A stretch of 37,433 nucleotides of DNA from Prorocentrum cordatum (taxonomy: Eukaryota; Sar; Dinophyceae; Prorocentrales; Prorocentraceae): assembly GCA_963575745.1 (NCBI GenBank), contig CAUYUJ010000336.1, forward strand, positions 1,471,747 to 1,509,179, given 5' to 3'. The number at the start of each line of letters is the position of its first letter. The first letter of the stretch is position 1. Shown in pieces: positions 24,120 through 34,300 of the stretch. Below the pieces are notes generated by a model. The model was not told the DNA's origin and did not search any database. It was given only the letters and a program-made list of their open reading frames with translations. The translations under genes and the position numbers were made by a program.

Positions 24120-25971
24120 TCAGTCTCTCCAGCGGAGTCTCTTTTCCTCTCGATCATCCCGATCATCAGGGTAACCTCCGCCGCGTTTGCCACCCGTCTG
24201 CCAGTGATCTTCACGCCATCCGTCGCGCCACTCGCCCTGCCAACTGCTCCAGGTGTCCCAGGAACTTGTCGCACGGTCGCGCCAGCCCGTGTGGCGATAG
24301 CCGCCTTTGCTCCTGTCAACTGTCTGAGAGTGACGCAGGTAGTTGGCTCGTATCCTGTTCCAGTCGATATCATAGCCCAGCCTCCTGTTCATCTAGTAGG
24401 CGTCGTTCCCGCAGTCCTTCCAGGCCTCTGGGAAATTGGTGATATCCGAGGGCATGTGTAGTTTCGGGTCGGACTTGGGCGCCCTCCGCCCAGGGGGCAG
24501 GGTACGCTGCGTGCTCGCTGTCCAAAGTGCGCAAAAGACTGCTCCCAGCTGCGACTGAAGCCTGGATGCGCGACTGGCTGGTGTCTCGTCGGGACGTTCG
24601 AGTTCGACGGTGCCCAGCCTGACTTTGTACATTGGGCCGCCTCCATCAGGGCAGGACAACAGGTTGAGTGCGTCCTGCTCCGAAGAGCCAGTATGGCGAG
24701 AGTGATAGGGCCTCCGTTCAGGGGGCATCGGGGTGGGCGCGGGAGAGCGCTCGTACCGCGAGCCGCCACCGTCGCTGGTCCTCTCGTGCCTCGCGGGGTC
24801 TCGGGCTGGACCCCTCCTGCGATCGGCGTAGGGCGTATCCTCTGCGACTGAAGTCGCGGTATCCTCGCGGCTGGTGTCAGAGCTGCCCACCGACGGGCTT
24901 CGCTGCGGGGCATCGCCGCCTGAGCGATTGTCATCGTCCTCCTGGGCCGACTCGGAGGGCGTGGGAGGACGAGCGGGTTCATCCTCTTCGTAGTCGGGCT
25001 CCATCTTGTGAAGGGGAAGCCCGTCTTCCGCACCTTCGCCGTTGTCGTAGTCGGGCGGGTCATGGTGGCCCATACGTGAGTCGTTGTCCGCTGTGCCCTG
25101 AGACCTGTCTGTGTCGGCCGCCATGGGAGTGTCTGGCCTGTCGTCGCCCACAGAACACGCGCCAGATGGCGGGGGCCCTGCCAGGGAGGTGATCTCTGGC
25201 GCCGCACCAGAGCTGCCTGTGGGGCTGGGTCCAGGGGAATTTTGCTCCGACCTTGGTGAATTGGTCCTGGGCCTTGGCGTCCTCGCCAAGCCAAGGGAGG
25301 GAATCCACGATGTCCACAGGCGCCTCGAACCCAATCTGGCTGCTGAGCGGGGGAAGGGCCGGAGGTTCATCTGGATACAGCGACCTGAAGTCGCGATCCA
25401 GGATGCGGTCCAGGGTGGCCGGGCCTATGTTCCAGATCGGGACCAGACAGCGCCGGCAGCACCAAGTAGCGTTCCATTGGCGTCCCCACCATGCCACGGC
25501 ACGCTCATCGATGGGGGGCAGCCCATGTTGCTCGGGAGCTCCTATGTCTTCAGCTGGCTTCAATATGAAGCACCCCAGAGGCGGAGAGCCATGGTCCCAG
25601 ACCAGGAGCGGGGCCCCCTGGGGGCAGGTGTCGCACCGCGCGGAGTAGGTCCGCGTCTGAGCGGCTTTGATGCCGAAGCGGTCGTCCCGGATCCGGAGGA
25701 TCGGAATGGAGGTATTGGCACACTCGGGGAACTTCATGCCCGTCGGCCCCATGAGGAGGTCAGCTAACTGCCTCGTGTCCGCCAGGGGGCTGCAGCCGTA
25801 GCCAAGCGGAAGGAGTCCCAGGGAAGGCAGGGCGCTCGCTCTGCCGTTGCCGGTCCCCGATATCTGCTGCTCATGTTCCCTGATTCTGTCGGTGAGCTTC
25901 GTTCCGGCAGGCGCAGGGAAGCCATTGTCCTCGAGGTGTCGTATCCAGCAGCCAGCGCAATACCAGCCCAT
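24120..25971 (-). CDS. Cys-motif protein with frameshift and internal TAG, unrecognised
   Basis: On minus, ATG 25971 opens MGWYCAGCWIRHLEDNGFPA. Further CxxC pairs follow (SARCDTCPQG, WCCRRCLVPIWNIGP), suggesting metal binding. That frame looks coding to about residue 240 (DIVDSLPWLGEDAKAQDQF). Near 25244-25258 coding character moves to the next frame (RSEQNSPGPSPTGSSGAAPE) and continues Asp/Glu/Arg/Ser-rich and disordered. It includes PSDITNFPEAWKDCGNDAY and reaches TAG at 24393-24395. The next codon is ATG, and the same frame runs 90 more codons (MNRRLGYDIDWNRIRANYLR, then a Trp/Arg/Asp-rich tail) to TGA at 24120. A decayed gene, a sequencing slip plus a stop, or two adjacent short genes are all possible. 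I recognise no family. Confidence 0.45.
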
Positions 25972-26479
25972 GTCAGTATCAGCGAACGAGGGGTTATATT
26001 TACAACAGGGTCGGATTCCTAGCAGGACGACCCCCCCCCCCTCTGGACCTCATTGCGAAGCTTCGTCAATCTCTCCAACTCTACGACGTCGCGTTCGCCG
26101 ATTAGCGGCGCTCGCGCATGTTTATCATGACCCTTTCATGACCCGACATTATCGTATGGCGTTTCCTGATGCGCGCGTTGTGTCGGCTCAGGGCGTTGCC
26201 CTTCCCTGTTGTTATTTCCCCACAGATGTTTCGTTTAAATTGGAGTGCGATTTGTTTGTGGCCGTAGAACTTGCCGAACGCCGATGAGGGGGTTTCCGTT
26301 TGGGCGTCCCGTTGCAATCCCCCCCCCCCACCTTGGGTTGACGTTGTTTTGCCGCCCTTTTGGCTTCGCCTGCCGATGGCGAACTCTCAACGCCCTCGCT
26401 AATTTAACTTTCCGATTGTGAAACGTTACACGTCCGACCGCCGTCGAGCTCAAAAAAAAACAATGACGAACCATTCAAA
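25972..26479. other. Strand-switch region between minus and plus genes
   Basis: This is where the minus-strand genes end and plus-strand genes begin. It carries runs of C (near 26030 and 26318). A plus frame ending at 26287 includes RMAFPDARVVSAQGVALPCC, which could be an exon upstream of 26845. No promoter motif can be identified. Confidence 0.4.
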
Positions 26480-26728
26480 ACTATATGCATGGGGCATGTT
26501 CATGTAGTAGCACACACTATGTTCATCGTGTTCATGTCCATGTTCTTGTCTCAGACCATGTTCAGGTCAGGTCCAAACATTTTGTCCCGTGCACGTGGGG
26601 TATGTGCATGAGCACGTCCATGTTCATGACCATGTCCATGTTCATGACCATGTTCATGTTCTCTGTAGCATGTGCATGTTCATGTCCATGGTCATGTTTC
26701 AGACCTTTTGTCCCGTGCACGTGGGGAT
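26480..26728. repeat. CATGTTCATGTCC minisatellite
   Basis: Repeats of CATGTTCATG, CATGTCCATG and CATGACCATG. A longer unit TTTTGTCCCGTGCACGTGGGG occurs near 26580 and again near 26706, about 126 bp apart. It lies before the plus-strand exon at 26845. Confidence 0.92.
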
Positions 26729-26844
26729 ATGTTGTGATTTGGAATGCAATCTTTGGGGGGGGAGGTTAGGTTGCCATGGGCGTTGTGGGCTGCACGGGCA
26801 TCCTCGAGGGATCATTGCACTTGGCGCTGCTCTTCCGTTTGCAG

Positions 26845-27016
26845 GATCGCACTTGCCATTCCAGAGGCGCGGACAACCATTTTGGTTTATCGCGTCGCGC
26901 CCGTGTTTGAGGGCACCCGCGGCGCCTTCGGGGCCCCCGCCATGCCAGTGATGGTGCCCATATGTGACGTGGAGCACGTCTGGCTGGACAGAGACAGGTT
27001 CCGATTTTTTTCTTGA
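26845..27016 (+). CDS. Terminal exon of an unrecognised plus-strand gene
   Basis: A clean acceptor (GCTCTTCCGTTTGCAG) precedes a frame encoding IALAIPEARTTILVYRVAPV, then FEGTRGAFGAPAMPVMVPIC and DVEHVWLDRDRFRFFS, and a TGA at 27014-27016. Composition is that of ordinary globular protein, unlike the surrounding repeats. No family is recognised. Upstream exons are not certain; the frame ending near 26287 is one candidate. The next gene starts 370 bp downstream on the same strand. Confidence 0.5.
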
Positions 27017-27336
27017 GCTGATCATTGCTGGCAGGGTGGACACTTCGTGTGATGGGCCTCGGAGTTTCTCGTCGCCGCTCGTGGGGTTGTGCTCCTAGGG
27101 TGCGAGGGGTGTGCACGTTGCTCCGATAGGGCGGTTGGTTTTCGATGTGATCTGAATTGCATGTGAGGTCGGTCGTCGCACGAGCATTGGTTTTCCGAGG
27201 CAAGTCTATGAGGCGGTGGGTTGATGTTTCCAGCAACGTTCTCTCTCATGTTCGCTTGTTGCACATATACACTTTGAGTTGATGAGGCTATATCGCCCCA
27301 CAGTTGTTTTATCCTGGTGTATCTTCTTATCTCCAG

Positions 27337-27355
27337 GTTGCCATTTTCGCCCAAG
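27337..27355 (+). other. Relic of the dinoflagellate spliced leader before a retrogene
   Basis: GTTGCCATTTTCGCCCAAG matches 16 of the last 19 nt of the spliced leader. It is directly preceded by a pyrimidine-rich stretch ending in CAG (TTCTTATCTCCAG), a ready acceptor for trans-splicing, and lies 30 nt before an ATG. That is the arrangement expected for mRNA copied back into the genome and trans-spliced again. Confidence 0.8.
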
Positions 27356-27385
27356 CTGTATTGCACACTTGCGCATTGGGCTCCG

Positions 27386-27793
27386 ATGCCGCCGAAGCGG
27401 AAGCGAGCCGAGAAGCCTAGGACCGATGGCAGGGGCTTGTTTGCGAAGGCTCGCAAACACTTGAACGCGCCCAAGAAGGGCTGCCCGCGGGCCCTGGTGT
27501 TGGCGGTCACTGCCGGTCCCAATGAGCACTTGCAGGCTCTCGCGGATGAGATCAACCAGAAGCGCGATGAGGTGGCGGCCGCAACCAGCGTGAAGATCGA
27601 TATCACTCCAGATCTCTTGAAGAAGTCTGAGAAGCAGCGCCACGATGAGATCCTCAGCAATGCTCGCAAGAGGTTGACTGGCAAGAGGACCGACGAGCAG
27701 AACAAGAAGGTGTTGGTGTTGGATGAGGATGAGATGAAGACTGAGCGCAATCCTGTGAAGCCGAGCTCGTCTGGCGCCGCACCAGCCGTGTAG
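27386..27793 (+). CDS. Intronless basic Lys/Arg-rich protein (retrogene)
   Basis: ATG 27386 opens MPPKRKRAEKPRTDGRGLFA and runs 135 codons without interruption to TAG at 27791-27793. The N-terminus has a clear nuclear-localisation-like KRKR cluster. The middle (GCPRALVLAVTAGPNEHLQA, LADEINQKRDEVAAATSVKI) is more hydrophobic and may form helices. The C-terminus is Lys/Asp/Glu-rich and ends in a Ser/Ala/Pro tail. The family is not recognised. Lack of introns, unlike its neighbours, together with the spliced-leader relic 30 nt upstream, marks it as a retroposed copy. The frame is intact, so it may be functional. The stop is followed by TTTACCATTGTATTTTTCAG, another acceptor-like stretch that may serve the next gene. 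Confidence 0.7.
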   Translation: MPPKRKRAEKPRTDGRGLFAKARKHLNAPKKGCPRALVLAVTAGPNEHLQALADEINQKRDEVAAATSVKIDITPDLLKKSEKQRHDEILSNARKRLTGKRTDEQNKKVLVLDEDEMKTERNPVKPSSSGAAPAV

Positions 27794-28059
27794 AGTACCA
27801 TCTAGTTTACCATTGTATTTTTCAGGTAGATTTGATGTGCTTGTCTTCGAGGCTCTTGGGCTTAAAAGTTCCACCCGTCCCCATTGGCAGCGAGGGTAGG
27901 GGGGGGGGCGATGACGGGGAGGACGAGGGAGGACGAGAGAGGATGAGCGGGTAGATGGGGGCAGGAGGACGGAGGAGGAGGGAGCAGGATAATGAGGGAC
28001 AGGGGAAATTATGATGAGGACGAGGTGGAGGATGAGGACGGACGGAGCACGGAGGACGG

Positions 28060-28215
28060 AGGAAGTTTCTCTCCTTCCTCTCCCTCCCTCCTTTCTCTCC
28101 TTCCTCTCCCTCTTCTCCCTCATATCCCTCATCTCCCTCCCTCCCTCCTCTCTCTCTCTCCCTCCTCTCCCTCCTCTCCTTCCTCCCCCTCCTCTGCCTC
28201 CTCTCCCTTCCTCCC
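28060..28215. repeat. C/T-rich polypyrimidine tract
   Basis: CTCCCTCCCTCC/TTCTCTCC blocks on the plus strand, preceded by a G/A-rich stretch (27900-28060). On the sense strand of the plus genes this is intron-like. No coding content. Confidence 0.8.
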
Positions 28216-28307
28216 TTGGTCTGCTGACCCTGTAGATGGCTCTGCTGGCGCTGCCCCCGTGCCTTCTCCCCCCCCCCTTCCTGCTCCCGTGCGTGGATTT
28301 TTCGAGT

Positions 28308-28375
28308 GGCATCTTGAGTAAACCACTTCTCTGAACATGGCCATGTTCAGAAAAAAATGGTTAACTCAAGATGCC
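28308..28375. repeat. Palindrome with 33-35 nt arms
   Basis: The left arm 28308-28340 and right arm 28341-28375 meet at GAACATGG|CCATGTTC. The outer 12 nt (GGCATCTTGAGT) match almost perfectly, with small differences around AAACCACTTCT against AAAAAAATGGTT. The right arm overlaps ACTCAAG (28364-28370), the likely acceptor for the first visible exon of the following plus-strand gene. Confidence 0.9.
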
Positions 28376-31300
28376 GTTGATGCGATCGTATATGAAAAAA
28401 CCATGCTCCACGAATCCACTGCCTACTCATCAAGCGCCCCTCTCTCGGTCAACCCCCGCCCCTGCAGATGAGGGGTGGGAAGAGGGAGAGGGGGGGGGAG
28501 GAGGGAGGAGGGAGAAGGAGGTACACTGGCACGCGGACCCTCTTCTTGCCGATGATGTTGCCACCTCATCTCGACCTCCTGCCCATGCTCCCAAATACTG
28601 TTCCACTCTACTCTCCTCCTCCCCCTTCGCACTTCGCTCGACTCTCCAGCCCCTGTAAAAAAAAAGCTTCGACAGGCACATTGGTCGTTGGTACCTCGGC
28701 AGCCGCTTGACGATGGAGAAGGTTCCTCTCGTGGCGCCTGCCGACCCCTGGGCGCTTGGCTTTGCCGAGGACCGCCAGGGGGCCGTCTTAGGGTAACGAG
28801 GGCCCCCCCCCTCCTCCTCCTCCTCCTCCTCCTCCTCCTCCCCTGTCCTTCCACGTTCTCTTTCTCCTCCCTCTCTTCCTCCTCCACCTCCTTTGTTCCT
28901 CCTCCCCCTCCTCCTCCTCCTCCTCCCCATGTCCTCCCCCCGCCTTCCCCCCCATCCGCACCCCCCTCCACCTCCCTCCCTCCCGCTTCCAGCAGGACGG
29001 ATCGGGGCTCATCACGGACGGCGCGAACGATTGCATGGTGAGCGACATCCTCAAGATGAAGGTTTTCTCCAAAGATGGCGCCCCTTGGATGAGGACGGGG
29101 GGGGCAAGGTTTGCTGCAGATGATTTCTTATACCCCCTCCCCAATTCAATGCTCCTCCGCCGTGGAGTTGATGGGGAATGGGAGCGGGGCGGGGATAAGG
29201 GGACAGGGGGCGGGTGCTAGGCGGTCGGCCTGGCGGGAAGACGGGGGGCGCGGGCAGGGGGGGGCGGAGGCGAGGGCGACGGGGACGGGGAGGTGCAGGC
29301 GGAGGAGGAGAGCGTTGGTCTGGGGGGGGGTGCACGTCAGCAGCTTCTGCAAACCTTAGGGCCCGCCCCAAACAAGGAATGCGAGTGGGACGTCGATGGC
29401 ATTGGATACATATCGCACAGGCTTCAAAAAATGCTGCGCTGACGTCCAGATTGGCGAAACCTTGGCAAAATTCCCCCTGAAGTTCGCGCTGCACACCACT
29501 GTCCAGAACAGCGGCGACGAGGCCTTCTGGTCCATGTGGGACATCGTCGATAACCTGAGCCTTGAAGCTGGTGGTCGGGATCGCGCGCACTATTGCAATC
29601 AGATGCGCCGCGCTGTTGCGATTCCGCCAGGCCCCTCCAAAACGGGGCTACGCGGGATGGGATAAGGGGATTGAGGGTCGGAGAGGGGGCGGGGAGATGG
29701 GACGGGGGGAGATGGGAGGGGATAGGGGGGACATCGATGAACTAGACGCGGAGGTGTCGCATGAGGAGGTGAGGAGGGATGGGGGGGGAGGGCCGATGGA
29801 AGGCGCAGCGGGGGTGGGAGGGTGAGGAAGCGGTGCGAGCGAGAGGGGATGAGTGGATGGGGGTTGATGGCGAAGTTGGATGGGGAGGCGGCGTGAGGGA
29901 CGCCCAGACTGTCGTGGGGAGGGCGGTGGGGGGGGGAGGGCTGGGGGGGGTGGTGGAGGTGGGGAGGGGATAGCGGGAGGGGTGCTTGGGAGGGGGATTG
30001 GACGGGATGGGAGCGGGGAGGGGAAGGAGGTAGGGAACGTCTCACTATTTGTTGCGCTTGGTTTACCTTCCTCGCGAGGGTGAGTCGGATCATTACTTCG
30101 AGCGTTGACCTTCTGTCGAAATTCGCTTTTACGGGCGGCGCTCGCTACGCTGCGCCGTACGCCAGCTCGGTCGCCACTGGGGCAGGCGTGATCCGTGTGG
30201 CGCCGTGGCCGACCATGGGCACCAGAGCGCTCCTTTCTTTCTTGTGCCAGAAAGCTTGGGCGAAGGGCCAGAAGAATGGTGGTTGTCGCTACGTTGGGGA
30301 TGCACAAAAGTTTAGAGATCTATTGCACAGCTTCTGCAAGGCGAGTAGCGGCTGCCGCCTCAACCTCTTTCACACGAACTACGTTAAGAACCAGCGCCAG
30401 ATGACCACAGGTGACCTTGCCTTCGTTGTGCACGTGAACGTAGATAACACAATTGGTTCCAGACTTTTCAAATTACCTGAATCGGCTGATGATGATACGG
30501 TGAGCTACTTCAACGCGCAGCACTTCGCAGACGACGATGCCGACGTCGATCTGATGAGCGTGCTGGAGGTGTACTTCTTGAAGGCCATCGGATCGGATGG
30601 CAACGAGCACGCATTCGTGCAGCTCGTGGACCAGATCAGCGCGTGCGTGGAATACAAGCTGGGCGCCTATACCTGAGCCTTCGGCTACATCCGAAAACGA
30701 CACCTGGCCTTTCGCCCGCGCTGCCCTCCCCCCCCGCACATGCCAGGGGGGTGGAGGGAGGATCGGAGGGAAGGAGGTTGGGGAGGGAGGCTGAGGAGGT
30801 GCAGGGGCGAAGGGACTGGGGGGCAAAGGATGGGGAGTGGGAGGGTAGGGAGGGTTCGGGGGGCGGAGGCGGACGGAGGCGAGGGGCTCTTCGCCCTCCT
30901 GCGTGCCGCGGGCGCGGGGGGGGAGGAGTTCCGGGTGGGGGTGGGGGAGGGGGGGGGCGGAGAAGAGTCGATGGCCCCCTCCTGCCCTCCCCCTCGTGGG
31001 GAGGGCAGGATGGAGGGAGGGAAGGGGGAGGGTGAGGTGGGGGTTGCCCCCCTCCGCCTCCCCCATCGCCTTCCTCCGATCGTGCGCCGACGCCCTGTGA
31101 CCGAGTGTCAGGTGGATATGGCTTGCGAGATCGAAGACTCGGATATGCGTGGCATCGTTTCGGTTTCAGCGCTGGGCTGGCGCCCAGATGATAAGCACGA
31201 CGTCAACCACATGCTCCTCCAGCACAACCAAGCCTCCTCGGAGGCCCTGGCGAACTTCCAGCACGGCGGCCTCATGATGGACAAGAGCCGCGTCTTCTCC

Positions 31301-34300
31301 TCGGGCGTCACCAACGGGGCCTTGATCTTGCCCTGCAACACGGGCATCTGGATGATGCCGCAGGTGCGCAGTGCGGGGCATGCAAATTTTGAATCCGATT
31401 ATGGGTAGGCACAACTAGTAGTAATGTGTGGTGTACCTTGCACACGTGAACATACACATAACATATGCGAACGTACACCTGCACACCATGAGGCTTCTGG
31501 ACTCCCTGACACACCGATTTGTTTGGAGGGTACGGTTAGCATGGTAGCCGATGTTGTCATATGACATACTTGGGTGCCGCCCACTACGACCCTACTTATC
31601 TGAGTTATTCTCGCACACACGTTGCATGCATCCAACAAAAAATATGCTTTCGACGAACCCGAGATTTACAGCGCCTCGCGGCCTTATTCCGCCCGCCCCT
31701 TTGCGCTATGCGCGCGCCCAACGGCCTCGAGGCCCCCCCCCTGCGCTCCCCCGCAGCTTCCAATGTGACCACGGGGCCCCGTGAGGCCTCCCAGGTGCTC
31801 CCATAGGGCCCTTCTGGATGATAGAGTTGCGTTGTCCAACCGTGGCTGCGCCCGCTGAGCGGGGCGCCCCTGGACGCACGTTTCCCACCGTGCGCCCCGC
31901 GGGCTTTGCGCATGCCCAATTATCAATGCAGCGCCCTCGGAACACAGTCCAAACCACCCAGGACTCAAGCAGCCCCCCCTCCCCCCGTCAGGTCTTGCGG
32001 CAGCGCCGACAGGCCCCTGATGGACGCACAAGTAAGACGCGGGTCTCTGAGGGCTCAAGGGGGGCCCTGTCCCAGAACCGCGGCAACGCGGTAAGTCTCG
32101 GGCGCAACAGTGATATGCAGATCGAGCAGGGCTCAAGTTGGGCCCTGCGTGGCTCTGCTGTAATGTAGCCGTGGCGCACACGGTTCGATTTGTCCTGTGC
32201 CATCGGGGCCCGCACGCCAGTAAGTTGTTTGAGATTCGCTCGCAAGCCTCACTAGGTAACCGCAGTCACGGTCTTATAAGATTTGTCTAACAAGTTGAGG
32301 GTGGGTGGGTGAGATGGTTGCTCGAGCATTGGACGTGGTCGGTAGCGGCCGTTCAGTCACTTGATTCAGCCTCTAACAAAATACTAGATTCTACCCCCCC
32401 TTCCACCCCCCCCCCCCCCCTCTCCCCCGCCCCCCGCCAACACCAACCAAACCACCAACCACCGCCACCACCGACTACCCCACCCCCCCCCCCCCCACCC
32501 CCCCTTCCAACCCCCCACCCCCCACCCCACCCCACACTCACACACCGCGCACACTACACACACACACACACACACCCACCCCCCACCCACACACTCGGGT
32601 CACCCCACCCCCACCCCCACCGAGGGCGGGATTATCGCGTCCCTGGGGTGGTCTGATTTCACACATATATGTATATTATGCACTTGGCGTATCAGCAATC
32701 GCCACGGGGCGGCGGCGCGGAGTGGGGTGGTGGATTGCGTTGGCGGGTGTTGTTGGTGCTAGGTTGTGTGGTTGTTGATGTTTGTGGTGTGTGTGTGTGT
32801 GTGCGCGTGTGCGTGTGTGGTTGCGGGTGGTGGGGTGTGTGTGCGTGTGTTTGTGTCTGTGTGTGGGGGAGTGTGTGTGTGTGTGTGTGTGTGTGTTTGT
32901 GGGGGGGGGGGGGGGCTGCGTGCCGTGCGTGCATGTGCGTGCGTGTGCGTGTGCGTGCGCGTGTGCGTATGCGTGTGCGCGTGTGCGCGTGTGTGTGGGT
33001 GCGTGTGCGTATGCGTGTGCATGTGTGCGCGCGCGTGTGTGTTTGTGTGTGCGTGTGGGGGGCGGGGTTGGGTGGGTGGCTGGTTGGCGGTGGTGGTGGT
33101 GCTGGTGGTTTGTATGTGTGTGCGTGTGCGTGTGCGTGCGTGCGTGTGCGTGGTGGTGGTGGTGGGGGTGGTTCGGGGTGGGGTGTGGAACCCTCGAACT
33201 TAGCAAATACGTCTGCAACGCGCCAACATGATTCTACTTGGCGTTGAAACATTTTGGGGCCGCGACCCCCCCCCCCCTCCGCTCGCTTCACGACGCCAAC
33301 ATCCTTCTACTGCGTTAGAGACAGGTTGGGGACGTGAAGCCCCGAACTTTGCACACACATCTGCACGACGCCAACATGGTTCTACCGCGTTAGAAACACG
33401 ATGGAAGCGCGCGACCCCGAACTTACCAACGATCTCTTCGCGAAACAAACATATTTATTGCGTTAGAAATATGTTGGGGACTCGAATCCTCGAACTTGGC
33501 AAAGACAACATCATGGCGCCAGCATGCTTCTACTTGGCTTTGGGATATGTTGGGGCGCACCCCCTCCCCCCCCCCCGCGTCACGACGCCAACATGTTTCC
33601 ACTGCGTTAGAAACATGTTGGGGACGCGAAGCCCCGAACTTAGTAAATGCATCTGAACAGCGCCAACATGATGCTACCGCGTTGGAAGCATGTGGGAAAC
33701 GCGCGCCCCCGAACTTAGCAAATACTTCTCCACGGCGCCAACATGTTTCTACTGCGTTCGAAGCATGTTGGGGACGAGAATCCTGGAACGTAGCAAAGAC
33801 ACATGCACGACGCCACCGTGCTTCTACTTGGTTTTGGAACATGTTGGGGGAGCGACCCCCCACCCCGCTCCACGAGGCCACCGTGTTTCTACTGCGTTAG
33901 AAACATGTTGGGGACGCGAAGCCCCGAACATTACAATTACATCTGCACGGCGCCAACATGATTCTACTTCGTTAGAAGCACGTTGGAAATACGCACCCCA
34001 GACGCGACGCGCCGAGGCGGCAGGGGGTACTCTGCCACAGAAATCCCCCAAATCGCGTTCATACAGTCTACACCATGCTGCGGAGTTGAAATTTTATGGT
34101 TTCCCGTGCCGCGCTTCTTGTAGATTGAAACATATCGCAGAATCGTCGCGGCGACTCTCCTCCCCGATCCCCCTATACCTGGAAATTTCACCCGATGCAT
34201 TTTTACAATTCAACGCAATCTTCAATTACACGATCTTTAACTTATGTTGTTCTGAATTTAACTTGCCCAACACAGCTCAGGTCAACTGAACTCAACTGAC

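Noticed and set aside
32669-33291. Cys/Val and His/Thr-rich ORFs of 180-199 codons
   Set aside because: Translations of the GT/TGCG repeat, not genes.
33183-33997. CRISPR-like array
   Set aside because: Units are tandem and fully repetitive with no unique spacers, copies diverge by type, and the context is eukaryotic. It is a satellite.
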